Below are positions 32,242-40,728 of a DNA stretch of 64,000 nucleotides, piece after piece. Position 1 is the stretch's first letter. Every line of letters begins with the position of its first letter. This DNA comes from Roseibium aggregatum (GTDB taxonomy: Bacteria; Pseudomonadota; Alphaproteobacteria; Rhizobiales; Stappiaceae). The stretch spans positions 124,001-188,000 of the forward strand of contig NZ_JAEKJZ010000006.1 in assembly GCF_017309185.1 (NCBI RefSeq), read 5' to 3'. The translations under genes and the position numbers were made by a program. The notes beneath the pieces were generated by a model. It was given only the letters and a program-made list of their open reading frames with translations. It was not told where the DNA came from and did not search any database.

Positions 32242-33086
32242 TCGGTCTCCTCCAGGTCCTTGAGAACAAGAGCCCGCAACGCGTCATCGACTTCCGGACG
32301 GACACCGAACCAGCGTTCGAAGCCCGGAACGGCCTGATGCAAAAGCATGCCCAGTCCGTCCACGGTCCGGTTTCCTCGTGCCGCTGCCTGTTTCAACAGG
32401 CCGGTTTCCAGCGGCACATAGACGATGTCGGTCACCAGAGCCGACTTCGGCAGGAGCGTCAGATCGATTTCCAGAGGCGGTTTTCCGCTCATGCCCAGGG
32501 ATGTCGTGTTGATCAGGAGGTCCGTTTTTCCGAGCAATGTCCCCAGCTTGTCCCATGAATGGGGAATCGTTTTGGGTCCAAATTCATCAGCTATTTTCCT
32601 GGCATTTTCAAAAGTCCGGTTCACAATATGCACCGTTGTGAATTTCCGGGACAAAAGTGCCCAGACCACCGCTCGGGCCGCACCGCCGGCCCCAAGAACG
32701 ACAGCCGATTCACGTGAAACGTCCCAGCCGGGCGCCAACTGATCCAGATTACCCAGAAACCCCAGGCCATCCGTGTTGCCGCCGCACAGCTTGCCGTCTT
32801 CATCGAGCCAAAGCGTATTAACCGCTCCCATTGCCCGGGCCGCGTCGTCCAGCCAGTCGCAGGCCCCGGCGGCAACTTCCTTGTGCGGGACGGTGACGTT
32901 GGCGCCGGTCAGGCCTGAACCGGAAAAGGTCCGGTAAAAGGCGTCGGCGTCTTCCGGCGAAACCTCCACGCGACCGTACTCACCCTCCAGCCTGTGTTTT
33001 TTCAGCCAGTAACCGTGAACGAGGGGGGAGCGGGAATGCGCTACCGGGTATCCGGTAATCGCGGATTTCTTTTTGGAATCAGTCAT
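32238..33086 (-). CDS. aroE: Shikimate dehydrogenase
   Basis: Reduces 3-dehydroshikimate to shikimate with NADPH in aromatic amino-acid synthesis. The 282-residue protein has HSRSPLVHGYW (shikimate contact), NVTVPHKE (catalytic Lys), and the Rossmann loop VLGAGGAARAVV, followed by NRTFENA which discriminates the 2'-phosphate of NADPH. It overlaps maf by four bases at its start and coaE at its end. A parS-like 16-mer lies inside it at 32706-32721. Start ATG 33086. Confidence 0.96.
   Translation of the reverse strand: MTDSKKKSAITGYPVAHSRSPLVHGYWLKKHRLEGEYGRVEVSPEDADAFYRTFSGSGLTGANVTVPHKEVAAGACDWLDDAARAMGAVNTLWLDEDGKLCGGNTDGLGFLGNLDQLAPGWDVSRESAVVLGAGGAARAVVWALLSRKFTTVHIVNRTFENARKIADEFGPKTIPHSWDKLGTLLGKTDLLINTTSLGMSGKPPLEIDLTLLPKSALVTDIVYVPLETGLLKQAAARGNRTVDGLGMLLHQAVPGFERWFGVRPEVDDALRALVLKDLEETE
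32706..32721. other. parS-like site 1 (inside aroE)
   Basis: Matches the alphaproteobacterial ParB site TGTTTCACGTGAAACA at 13 of 16 bases by eye (CGATTCACGTGAAACG), with the CACGTG core and one complete GAAAC arm. It lies on the left side of the origin inside a coding sequence, so it may be chance or a real site. Confidence 0.4.
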
Positions 33087-33676
33087 GTTTCGATAATTTC
33101 AAGGGCTCTGAGCTCCGCCAGGAGCGGCAGCATGGGCAGACCGAGGATGGTGAAATAGTCGCCTTCAATCTTGTCGAACAACTGAACGCCGAGGCTTTCG
33201 AGCTGATAAGCGCCGACACTGGAGAGAACGGCATCACCCGCGGCGGCGAGATAATGACCGATGAATTGCGGCGTCAGGTCGCGCATGGTCAAACGCGCGG
33301 TGGAAACATGCCGCCACAAGGTCTCGCCATTCCTGGAAATCGCCACGGCGGAATGAAGTTCATGGGTTTTTCCCGAGAAGGCCAGCAATTGCCGGCGGGC
33401 GGCTTCCATATCGTCCGGCTTGGTCCGGCGTTCACCTTCGAACGCCAGGATCTGGTCGGCTCCGATCACCAGATCATCGGAACGCCGTGCGCTGACATCG
33501 TGGGACTTGGCCTCGGCGAGAACCCCGGCAAGGTCCTCCGGTGGAAATCCGGCTTCCAGAAGCGGCGCCTCGACCGCGCGCTCATCGATATCCGCGGGAT
33601 CGATATCGACCGCCAGCCCGGCGTTGTTCAGAAGCTGCGCGCGGATCCGGCTCCCGCTTGCCAACACAAGTGTCAC
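33083..33676 (-). CDS. maf: Maf family nucleoside triphosphate pyrophosphatase
   Basis: Hydrolyses non-canonical or methylated nucleoside triphosphates (m7GTP, dTTP/UTP in various relatives) and can slow cell division. The 197-residue protein starts with the Maf motif LASGSRIRAQLL, has VIGADQIL with the catalytic Asp near residue 73, and the SVGAYQLE and EGDYFTILGLP blocks. Substrate type cannot be told from this alone. Start GTG 33676; ends overlapping aroE by four bases. Confidence 0.93.
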   Translation of the reverse strand: MTLVLASGSRIRAQLLNNAGLAVDIDPADIDERAVEAPLLEAGFPPEDLAGVLAEAKSHDVSARRSDDLVIGADQILAFEGERRTKPDDMEAARRQLLAFSGKTHELHSAVAISRNGETLWRHVSTARLTMRDLTPQFIGHYLAAAGDAVLSSVGAYQLESLGVQLFDKIEGDYFTILGLPMLPLLAELRALEIIET

Positions 33677-33704
33677 GATTTTCTCCCGATCGATTTATGG
33701 ACTG

Positions 33705-34553
33705 CTAGTCCTGATGGCCTTCTTTCTGGCGGTTTTTATGATCCTTGAAAAGGGTCAGAATTTCCGCGGCGGTTTCCTCGACCGACCGGCGGGTCACATC
33801 GATCAACGGCCAGCCCTGTTCCGTGCAAAGCCTTCTGGTCATGTTGATTTCCTGGGAGATTTCCTTGCGGTCCACGTAGGTATCGTTATATGCGCCGGAA
33901 TTGAGGGACAGGACCCGGTTGCGCCGTATCTGCTGAATACGTTCCACCGAAGCAATCAGCCCGACGACCATCGGGGTCTTCAGCTTCTTCACCGAGTCGG
34001 GCAGGGCAATGTTCGGGACCAGCGGGACATTTGCCGCCTTGATGCCCCGGTTGGCGAGATAAATACAGGTCGGTGTCTTGGATGTCCTCGAGATTCCGAT
34101 CAGCACGATATCGGCGGATTCCAGATCGTCCCAGATCTGGCCGTCATCATGAATCATGGTGTAGTTGAGCGCTTCCATCCGCTTGAAATACTCGGCGTCG
34201 AGTTCATGCTGGCCACCGATCCGGTGCGTCTGGGTCACATTCAGATAAGACTGGAAGACCGCGAAGACCGGATCGAGGATGTTCACGAAGGGAACGCCGA
34301 GTTCGCGGCATTTCTGTTCCAGCCTTTTCGCAATCTCGTCATCAACCAGGGTGTAGAGAACAATCCCGGGCGCCTTCTCGATTTCGCTGATGACCCGGTC
34401 AAGCTGCTTTTGGGACCGCACGAGCGGGTAAACATGCTCGATTTCCTGGACGTTCTCATACTGGACGGTCGCCGCCCTGGCGACGGTCATCAGCGTTTCA
34501 CCCGTAGAGTCGGACACCAGGTGCAGATGAAAGTAGTGTCTCGACTTATTCAC
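33705..34553 (-). CDS. ppsR: Pyruvate phosphate dikinase regulatory protein (DUF299)
   Basis: Bifunctional ADP-dependent kinase/Pi-dependent phosphorylase that inactivates and reactivates PEP synthase/PPDK by threonine phosphorylation. The 282-residue protein has HLVSDSTGET at the N-terminus and the P-loop-like GISRTSKTPT near residue 155 followed by the kinase/phosphotransfer region. It is the left neighbour of the replication origin, as in Caulobacter and many Hyphomicrobiales. Start GTG 34553. Confidence 0.94.
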   Translation of the reverse strand: MNKSRHYFHLHLVSDSTGETLMTVARAATVQYENVQEIEHVYPLVRSQKQLDRVISEIEKAPGIVLYTLVDDEIAKRLEQKCRELGVPFVNILDPVFAVFQSYLNVTQTHRIGGQHELDAEYFKRMEALNYTMIHDDGQIWDDLESADIVLIGISRTSKTPTCIYLANRGIKAANVPLVPNIALPDSVKKLKTPMVVGLIASVERIQQIRRNRVLSLNSGAYNDTYVDRKEISQEINMTRRLCTEQGWPLIDVTRRSVEETAAEILTLFKDHKNRQKEGHQD

Positions 34554-34642
34554 GCTATCGTCCCCAGGCCTGTTGATGTTTTGGGTACCTTAGCCGTTCC
34601 GGGACATGAGGCGCAGACTTTATGCCCGCTCCGCCGAATTTA

Positions 34643-34657
34643 TTAACAATGCGTTAA
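34643..34657. promoter_or_regulatory. CtrA-type binding site
   Basis: TTAA, seven bases, TTAA: an exact match to the full CtrA consensus core. In Caulobacter CtrA bound at such sites represses replication initiation. It overlaps a DnaA-like 9-mer a few bases to its right. Confidence 0.65.
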
Positions 34658-34751
34658 CGCGTGGATACCGGAACAGAAACGATTGTGCATTGGTGTGGAT
34701 TCACAAAAGCGCTGTGACATATCGACAGGCTATCCACGAATGCCCAAATTC

Positions 34752-34766
34752 TTAACGGAAGGTAAA
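34752..34766. promoter_or_regulatory. Near-consensus CtrA-type site
   Basis: TTAA, seven bases, then TAAA instead of TTAA. One mismatch to the full consensus. It is 95 bases right of the perfect site in the same origin region. Confidence 0.4.
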
Positions 34767-34979
34767 CACGGTCTCAAGCAATTGTAATTCTGGAACTATT
34801 TCTGTTATCGACTCCTGGGGAGAGATTCGGCTCAACAAGCATGCCGATTTTTCCATGAAGGAAATTGGATGAGATGGATTGTGGACAGAAAATGATCCCG
34901 GTAATCCACGCTCAAATAAAAGAAACAGATTCAAATAAAGAATCTTATTTGGTTTGGAATGAGGGAAAGGCGCTATCTC

Positions 34980-36008
34980 ATGAAATCGCAAGACAGAGCC
35001 GTGATGAGGGTTCTCTCCGGAGAAAAGATCTGGCCACCTCCCATCTGGATGATGCGCCAGGCCGGACGCTACCTCCCCGAATATCGGCAGGTCAGAGCCA
35101 AGGCCAAAAACTTTCTCGAGTTCTGCTATTCTCCTGATCTTGCAACAGAGGTCACACTCCAGCCGATCCGCCGGTATGGTTTTGATGCAAGCATTCTGTT
35201 TTCGGACATCTTCGTCGTGCCAGACGCAATCGGTTACCCGGTTCGTTTTGAAGAAGGACGTGGACCGGTTCTCGAACCTCTTTCCCGGGATCTGATCGAT
35301 CGTCTCGAACAGGAACAGGCCGAGGATCATCTCAAACCGGTCATAGAAACGGTTTCCCGCCTGAGAGCGGAACTGCCAGCGGAAACGACCCTGCTGGGCT
35401 TCTGCGGGGCTCCCTGGACGGTTGCCTGTTACTCCGTTGCGGGTCACACGACACAGGACCAGGTGGCGGCACGGGTGGGTGCCTACCGCGACCCCGACCT
35501 GATGCAGCGGTTTATCGATGAGCTCGTGACCGCCTCCGTCCGGTACCTCATCCGTCAGCTCGACGCCGGCGCGGATGCGGTTCAGATCTTCGATACCTGG
35601 GCGGGCGTTCTCGATGAGGCCGGTTTCAAGCGCTGGTGCGTGGAGCCGACCAAAAGGATCGTTACGGGCGTGAAAGCGGAACGTCCGGATGCAAAGATCA
35701 TCGGGTTTCCGAAAGCCTCATCCGCACGCGCCATGTCCTATATCGAGGGCACCGGTGTCGATGCGATCGGTTTCGACTGGACCGCACCGGATTCTCTGGC
35801 GCTCGAAATCCAGAAGCGCGTGCCGATCCAGGGCAATCTCGATCCGATGCGCCTGGTTGCCGGCGGCGCGGCTTTGGAGGAAGGTGTCGAGCACATTCTG
35901 CGGACCTTCGACAAGGGACCTCTTGTTTTCAATCTGGGTCACGGGGTCACGCCGGACGCGGATCCTGAAAACGTTGCCCGCATGGTCGAGCTCGTGAAAA
36001 AGGGATAA
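34980..36008 (+). CDS. hemE: Uroporphyrinogen decarboxylase
   Basis: Decarboxylates uroporphyrinogen III to coproporphyrinogen III in haem synthesis. From ATG 34980 (GAGGG then AAAGG upstream) the protein is 342 residues. It begins with the family block PPIWMMRQAGRYLPEYR (broken here) and has the substrate Asp in FSDIFVVPDAIG and the second motif GFCGAPWTVACYSVAG. It is the first gene right of the putative origin, in operon with hemJ three bases later. Confidence 0.97.
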   Translation: MKSQDRAVMRVLSGEKIWPPPIWMMRQAGRYLPEYRQVRAKAKNFLEFCYSPDLATEVTLQPIRRYGFDASILFSDIFVVPDAIGYPVRFEEGRGPVLEPLSRDLIDRLEQEQAEDHLKPVIETVSRLRAELPAETTLLGFCGAPWTVACYSVAGHTTQDQVAARVGAYRDPDLMQRFIDELVTASVRYLIRQLDAGADAVQIFDTWAGVLDEAGFKRWCVEPTKRIVTGVKAERPDAKIIGFPKASSARAMSYIEGTGVDAIGFDWTAPDSLALEIQKRVPIQGNLDPMRLVAGGAALEEGVEHILRTFDKGPLVFNLGHGVTPDADPENVARMVELVKKG

Positions 36009-36011
36009 ACG

Positions 36012-36440
36012 ATGGATCTCTATCTTTGGGTCAAATCCCTGCATGTGATGTCGATCATCGCCTGGATGGCGGGCATGTTTTACCTGCCGCGGCTGTTCGT
36101 CTATCACGTGGACGCCGAAACAGGCTCCGTTCAGTCGGAAACCTTCAAGGTGATGGAGCGCCGGCTTCTCAAGGCGATCATCAACCCGGCCATGGTGTCT
36201 TCCTGGGTATTCGGGCTCTGGCTGGTTTACATGCTGGAGGCCTGGACCGACGGCTGGTTCCACGCCAAGTTTCTGCTGGTTCTGATCATGTCCGGAGTTC
36301 ACGGCTATTTGAGCCGCTGCGTGAAAACCTTCGCCAGGGATGAAAACACAAAGTCCGCGCGCTTTTACCGGATTCTCAATGAAGTTCCGACGGTGCTCAT
36401 GATCGGGATTGTAATTCTTGTCATCGGAAAGCCGTTTTAG
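36012..36440 (+). CDS. hemJ: Protoporphyrinogen IX oxidase HemJ
   Basis: Haem-pathway membrane protein that oxidises protoporphyrinogen IX to protoporphyrin IX in many bacteria lacking HemG/HemY. The 142-residue protein has the UPF0093/HemJ start LWVKSLHVMSIIAWMAGM with the conserved His near residue 11, four hydrophobic segments, and the HAKFLLVLIMSGVHGY block with the conserved Lys and His. It is coupled to hemE (3 bases apart), a conserved pair near the origin. A strong terminator follows. Confidence 0.93.
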   Translation: MDLYLWVKSLHVMSIIAWMAGMFYLPRLFVYHVDAETGSVQSETFKVMERRLLKAIINPAMVSSWVFGLWLVYMLEAWTDGWFHAKFLLVLIMSGVHGYLSRCVKTFARDENTKSARFYRILNEVPTVLMIGIVILVIGKPF

Positions 36441-36459
36441 ACCCTCACACGGAAACTCT

Positions 36460-36493
36460 AAAAAAGGCGGCCGTGATTTGCGGCCGCTTTTTT
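36460..36493. terminator. Terminator after hemJ
   Basis: A GC-rich 7-base-pair stem GCGGCCG/CGGCCGC around a seven-base loop, flanked by A-run and T-run so it can act in both directions. It follows the hemJ stop by 19 bases. Confidence 0.8.
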
Positions 36494-36737
36494 GTGTCCT
36501 CGGCAATTAGTTGTACTCCGCTGAGCGGCGGAATTCCGGGCTTGCGATTCATTTCAAAAGGACGTATCTTCGCGTCACTTCCGAACGGCGTTTCATTGTT
36601 TCAGTCTTTCGCGACCGCCGTACAATCTGGACACATCTACTCGTCGCTCAGATATCTTCTGCCTGTTTCTTTCTTCGGGCAGAACCGACCTTCCAAACCT
36701 AATATCCATAACAACTTAGAAGATAGACCCCAACTCG
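36494..36737 (+). promoter_or_regulatory. Leader region upstream of rho
   Basis: 244 bases between the hemJ terminator and rho with no gene. It must carry the rho promoter and a long untranslated leader; rho is often autoregulated in its leader. I see no decisive motif. Confidence 0.35.
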
Positions 36738-38003
36738 ATGCGGGAAATGAAACTCAAAGATCTAAAAGCAAAAACACCGACAGAGCTCTTGCAAGTCGCT
36801 GAAGAGCTGGAAGTCGAAAACGCCAGCACCATGCGTAAGCAGGAGCTTATGTTCGCCATCCTGAAAAACCTTGCGGCACAGGATGTCGAAATCATCGGCG
36901 AAGGCGTCGTGGAGGTTCTGCAGGACGGCTTCGGCTTTCTGCGGTCTCCCGATGCGAACTACCTTCCCGGGCCTGACGACATCTACGTTTCTCCGTCTCA
37001 GATTCGCCGTTTCTCCCTGAGGACAGGAGATACGGTCGAAGGTCAGATCCGGAGCCCCAAGGACGGCGAACGCTACTTTGCGCTTCTGAAAGTCAACACA
37101 ATCAACTTCGAGGATCCGGACAAGGCCCGGCACAAGGTTCACTTCGATAACCTGACGCCGCTTTATCCGGATGAACGCTTCCGGATGGAGATCGAGGATC
37201 CGACCATCAAGGATCTGTCCGCCCGGATCATCGATATCGCGGCGCCGCTCGGCAAAGGCCAGCGCGCCCTGATCACGGCGCCGCCGCGTACCGGTAAGAC
37301 TGTCTTCCTTCAAAACATCGCGAAATCGATCACCACCAATCATCCGGAATGCTATCTGATCGTTCTCTTGATCGATGAGCGTCCGGAAGAAGTGACCGAC
37401 ATGCAGCGGACGGTGAACGGCGAAGTCGTCTCATCGACCTTCGACGAACCGGCGGCGCGTCACGTCCAGGTCGCGGAGATGGTGATCGAGAAGGCCAAAC
37501 GCCTGACCGAACACGGCCGCGATGTTGTCATTCTGCTCGATTCGATCACGCGCCTCGGCCGCGCCTACAACACCGTGGTGCCGTCATCGGGCAAGGTTCT
37601 GACCGGTGGTGTCGACGCGAATGCCCTGCAGCGGCCCAAGCGCTTTTTCGGCGCTGCCCGGAATATCGAGGAGGGCGGATCGCTGACGATTATCGCTACC
37701 GCCCTGATCGATACCGGAAGCCGCATGGATGAAGTTATCTTCGAGGAATTCAAGGGTACGGGTAACTCCGAAATCATCCTCGACCGGAAGATCTCCGACA
37801 AGCGTGTTTATCCGGCCATCGATATCCAGCGGTCCGGCACTCGAAAAGAAGAATTGCTGGTGCCGGGGGAACGTCTCAAGAAGACCTTCGTCCTGCGCCG
37901 TATTCTCAACCCGATGGGAACCGTCGACGCGATCGAGTTCCTGCTCGACAAGTTGAAGCAGACAAAGTCCAACGACGATTTCTTCGACAGCATGAACACC
38001 TGA
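36738..38003 (+). CDS. rho: Transcription termination factor Rho
   Basis: Hexameric RNA helicase that ends transcription at Rho-dependent sites. The 421-residue protein has the N-terminal RNA-binding CSD-like fold with LQDGFGFLRSPDANYLPGPDDIYVS (broken), the Walker A APPRTGKT near residue 180 and Walker B VILLDSITRLGRAYN near 265, and the conserved C-terminal block. Start is ATG 36738; ATG 36747 is an alternative. Two parS-like sites lie shortly downstream. Confidence 0.97.
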   Translation: MREMKLKDLKAKTPTELLQVAEELEVENASTMRKQELMFAILKNLAAQDVEIIGEGVVEVLQDGFGFLRSPDANYLPGPDDIYVSPSQIRRFSLRTGDTVEGQIRSPKDGERYFALLKVNTINFEDPDKARHKVHFDNLTPLYPDERFRMEIEDPTIKDLSARIIDIAAPLGKGQRALITAPPRTGKTVFLQNIAKSITTNHPECYLIVLLIDERPEEVTDMQRTVNGEVVSSTFDEPAARHVQVAEMVIEKAKRLTEHGRDVVILLDSITRLGRAYNTVVPSSGKVLTGGVDANALQRPKRFFGAARNIEEGGSLTIIATALIDTGSRMDEVIFEEFKGTGNSEIILDRKISDKRVYPAIDIQRSGTRKEELLVPGERLKKTFVLRRILNPMGTVDAIEFLLDKLKQTKSNDDFFDSMNT

Positions 38004-38025
38004 TCGGTTTAAGTCCGATTTCCAG

Positions 38026-38065
38026 AAGGCGCGGTTCCGAAAGGCCCGCGCCTTTACTTTTTGTT
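38026..38065 (+). terminator. Terminator after rho
   Basis: AAGGCGCGG and CCGCGCCTT form a 9-base-pair stem with an 11-base loop, followed by T-rich TTACTTTTTGTT. It begins 22 bases after the rho stop. A parS-like site starts a few bases later at 38071. Confidence 0.75.
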
Positions 38066-38070
38066 AAGAC

Positions 38071-38086
38071 TGTTTCACGTGAATCC
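38071..38086. other. parS-like site 2 (after the rho terminator)
   Basis: TGTTTCACGTGAATCC: 14 of 16 match to the ParB consensus TGTTTCACGTGAAACA; mismatches in the right arm (GAATCC for GAAACA). Confidence 0.7.
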
Positions 38087-38112
38087 GCCAATTTCGAATC
38101 GGAGCCGAGCCG

Positions 38113-38688
38113 ATGACGGGACAAATCTTTCTTGAAACCAACCGGTTGATCTTGCGCGCGTGGGAGGACAGGGATCGGGACCCCTTTCATGATCTCTGTT
38201 CGGATCCGATCGTTATGCGCTACTTTCCGGAACCCCTCTCCAGAGAAAAGTCGGACCTGCTGGTTTCCCGCTGTATCGAGAAACAGAAGCGAGACGGGTT
38301 TTCACTGGCGCCTGTCGAGACAAAGGACACGGGCGAGTTTCTCGGTTTCGTCGGTCTTAGCCGGCCAAGCTACGACGCACCGTTGCCGTTCGATCCCTGC
38401 GTCGAGATCGGATGGCGCCTGAACCAGTCGGCCTGGGGAAAGGGCTATGCGAGCGAGGCGGCAAAGGCATGGCTTCGATTCGGATTTGAAACAGTTGGCC
38501 TGGAGGAGATTGTCGCTTTCACGATTCCCGCGAACGAGCCCTCTCGGAAAGTCATGACACGTATCGGGATGACACGGGATGACGACGGAGATTTTCTTCA
38601 TCCGAGCCTGCCTGCCGATCATCCCGTGGCGCCGCATGTGCTTTATCGTCTGAAGCGGTCGACCTGGACAACGCAATGCCCGACGTGA
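38113..38688 (+). CDS. GNAT-family N-acetyltransferase (RimJ/RimL type)
   Basis: A 191-residue acetyltransferase with the acetyl-CoA loop in QSAWGKGYASEAA near residue 117 and the ETNRLILRAW start typical of RimJ/RimL-type proteins. Substrate unknown, perhaps a ribosomal protein or other N-terminus. It sits between rho and mnmE, where many relatives have no gene, and is flanked by parS-like sites. Start ATG 38113. Confidence 0.88.
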   Translation: MTGQIFLETNRLILRAWEDRDRDPFHDLCSDPIVMRYFPEPLSREKSDLLVSRCIEKQKRDGFSLAPVETKDTGEFLGFVGLSRPSYDAPLPFDPCVEIGWRLNQSAWGKGYASEAAKAWLRFGFETVGLEEIVAFTIPANEPSRKVMTRIGMTRDDDGDFLHPSLPADHPVAPHVLYRLKRSTWTTQCPT

Positions 38689-38751
38689 ATTGCATCTTAC
38701 CGAAGGGGTGCCTGTGAACGGGACCAAAGGAGTTTTGACTTTCAGCGGACC

Positions 38752-38767
38752 TGTTTCACGTGAATCA
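38752..38767. other. parS-like site 3
   Basis: TGTTTCACGTGAATCA, 15 of 16 match to the ParB consensus; the single mismatch is T for A in the right arm. Confidence 0.75.
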
Positions 38768-38890
38768 TCAAAGTCGATTCGGGTTCGGATCGATCGCCCG
38801 GCAAATCAGACAGTCAAATCGAGCAGTATTGATCACGAGGTCCGACATTCTATTTCCGCAGATGAGATGTCGACCTTCCCACACGCAGAC

Positions 38891-38906
38891 TGATTCACGT
38901 GAAACA
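38891..38906. other. parS-like site 4
   Basis: TGATTCACGTGAAACA, 15 of 16 match; the single mismatch is in the left arm. It is the mirror of site 3's variant arm. Confidence 0.75.
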
Positions 38907-39102
38907 GGGTGCGAGCTTTCGATCAATTTCGAAAGAGGAGGCGATATCTTGATTCGGCTGCGGAACAACAAACCCAAATGAAATCGTCCGTTATTCCTAT
39001 CGTCGTGCTCTTTGAGATTTGGCCGGTGATTGATATGAAGCGCTCTCACCTCGAACCGATAACGACGGCCTTGAAACAAGCCGGGCTTCCGGAAGGACTT
39101 CG

Positions 39103-40452
39103 ATGACTGACACGATCTATGCACTCTCCAGCGGAGCTGTTCCGTCCGGTGTCGCCGTGGTCAGGGTGTCCGGATCTATGACGGCCGAGATCGTGATGAC
39201 GCTGTGTGGTCGCTTGCCGGACCCGCGCAGGGCAATTGTCTCAAGGCTCAGACATCCGCAATCAAACGACATTCTGGATGAAGCGCTGGTTCTTTATTTC
39301 CCGGGACCTGCCAGCTTCACCGGCGAAGATGTCGCTGAATTTCAGTGTCACGGTGGACGGGCGGTTGTCGCCGGGCTTTTGTCGGTGCTCGGGTCATTCG
39401 ATACCTGCCGGCCTGCGGAACCCGGAGAGTTTACAAGAAGGGCGTTCGAGAAGGGCCGCATGGATCTGACGGAGGTCGAGGGTCTTGCGGATCTCATTGC
39501 CGCGGAAACCGAAAGTCAGCGCAAACAGGCGCTGCGCCAGATGGGTGGCGCGCTCGGTGATCTTTATGAAGACTGGCGGAAGCGTCTCATCCACATGCGG
39601 GCGATGATCGAAGCGGATTTCGATTTTGCCGACGAGGAGGATGTTCCCGGCAGCGTCGCCGATGAGGTCTGGTCGGAAGCCGCACAGTTGATGGTGGAAA
39701 TTACCGATCACTTGAACCGGTCCAGAAGCGGCGAGCGGTTGCGCTCAGGACTTCAGGTGGTCCTGATGGGAGCGCCGAACGCAGGCAAGTCGAGCCTGTT
39801 GAACGCGGTTGCTGGGCGCGATGTGGCAATCGTCACCGAAGAGGCCGGCACCACGCGGGACGTTATCGAGGTGCATCTCGATCTGGGTGGCTATCCGGTG
39901 ACCCTGGTCGATACGGCTGGCCTGCGCCGCGCCGAGGGTGTGGTGGAGCGAGAAGGTATCCGAAGGGCCGAAGAGAGAGGCCGCGCCGCCGATCTGATCT
40001 TGTGGGCGGTGGAGCCCGGTGGGGTCGAGATGAACGATCCCGATGCGGGTTTACCCGACGAGTTGAAGACCAATGTGCCGGTCTGGGTTCTCAGAACCAA
40101 GAGCGATCTTGAGACTCTTCCGGAACAAGACTCTTCCGGAACGATGCAGGAAATCCCTTGCTCTACCGCTCGATCCGATGGTGTTACGCCACTGATTTCG
40201 GGTCTTAGCCGTTTTGCAGAGGAAACGATTTCCGTTAGTGAGGCACCTCTGGCGACCCGCGCGCGGCACCGTCATTATCTGGGTGAGTGTCTTGAGGGGC
40301 TCAAGATCGCGGTTGAAGCGGAACATCTTCCGACGGAGTTACGGGCGGAAGATCTCCGGCGGGCGGCAGATGCGCTCGGCCGGATCACTGGTCGGATCGA
40401 TGTCGAGGATCTGCTTGACGTGATCTTCCGGGACTTCTGTATCGGCAAGTGA
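39103..40452 (+). CDS. mnmE: tRNA modification GTPase MnmE (TrmE)
   Basis: With MnmG makes the 5-carboxymethylaminomethyl group on U34 of certain tRNAs. The 449-residue protein has the folate-binding N-terminal domain (FTGEDVAEFQCHGG), the helical domain, and the GTPase G1 LMGAPNAGKSSLLN near residue 222 with G3 DTAGLR and G4 RTKSD. The C-terminal CIGK motif at the end is the catalytic cysteine tail. It is one step upstream of mnmG across a gap with two parS-like sites. Start ATG 39103. Confidence 0.97.
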   Translation: MTDTIYALSSGAVPSGVAVVRVSGSMTAEIVMTLCGRLPDPRRAIVSRLRHPQSNDILDEALVLYFPGPASFTGEDVAEFQCHGGRAVVAGLLSVLGSFDTCRPAEPGEFTRRAFEKGRMDLTEVEGLADLIAAETESQRKQALRQMGGALGDLYEDWRKRLIHMRAMIEADFDFADEEDVPGSVADEVWSEAAQLMVEITDHLNRSRSGERLRSGLQVVLMGAPNAGKSSLLNAVAGRDVAIVTEEAGTTRDVIEVHLDLGGYPVTLVDTAGLRRAEGVVEREGIRRAEERGRAADLILWAVEPGGVEMNDPDAGLPDELKTNVPVWVLRTKSDLETLPEQDSSGTMQEIPCSTARSDGVTPLISGLSRFAEETISVSEAPLATRARHRHYLGECLEGLKIAVEAEHLPTELRAEDLRRAADALGRITGRIDVEDLLDVIFRDFCIGK

Positions 40453-40454
40453 CC

Positions 40455-40470
40455 GGTTTCACGTGAATCC
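40455..40470. other. parS-like site 5
   Basis: GGTTTCACGTGAATCC, 13 of 16 match; the GAATCC right arm is the same variant as in sites 2, 3 and 6. Confidence 0.6.
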
Positions 40471-40511
40471 GACCTTGGGATGGGTCAGGACTTTGAATCG
40501 GATCCGGTATG

Positions 40512-40527
40512 TGTTCCACGTGAATCC
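40512..40527. other. parS-like site 6
   Basis: TGTTCCACGTGAATCC, 13 of 16 match; again the GAATCC variant arm. 41 bases after site 5. Confidence 0.55.
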
Positions 40528-40728
40528 GTGAGGTTCTCCTTGTCGGCTATCGGCCGAATTCCACTTTGACCTAAGGGAGGCTAGAGCTTATAAGTCCTCC
40601 CAAATCGGTGCCGGTTAATCCGGCCTGTGTTAATCTGGCGGCAGACGCCGGAGCGCGATCCCGAAAATTGATTGGAACAGTGCCAGGGCCCATGCGGATG
40701 CAGAGAGCCTTTGCGGACGGTAGAGACT

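Larger units (their letters stand above)
34554..34979. other. oriC: Probable chromosomal replication origin (oriC)
   Basis: The gap between ppsR and hemE, the position of the origin in Caulobacter and other alphaproteobacteria. It holds a perfect CtrA-type TTAA-N7-TTAA site (34643-34657), a second near-perfect one (34752-34766), and five 9-mers that match the DnaA box TTATCCACA or its complement at 7 of 9: 34660-34668, 34694-34702, 34730-34738, 34880-34888 and 34902-34910. An AT-rich stretch follows at 34913-34955. Both neighbours are transcribed away from it. No protein-coding frame is convincing. Origin function is inferred from location and motifs. Confidence 0.8.
38689..39102. other. Intergenic region before mnmE with two parS-like sites
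   Basis: 414 bases with no supported gene; short open frames here have no family match. It holds parS-like sites at 38752-38767 and 38891-38906 and must carry the mnmE promoter. The rest shows no repeats. Confidence 0.5.
40453..40728. other. mnmE-mnmG intergenic region with two parS-like sites
   Basis: 276 bases without a gene; contains parS-like sites at 40455-40470 and 40512-40527 and a purine-rich AAGGGAGG stretch at 40573-40581. It must hold the mnmG promoter. Confidence 0.5.
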
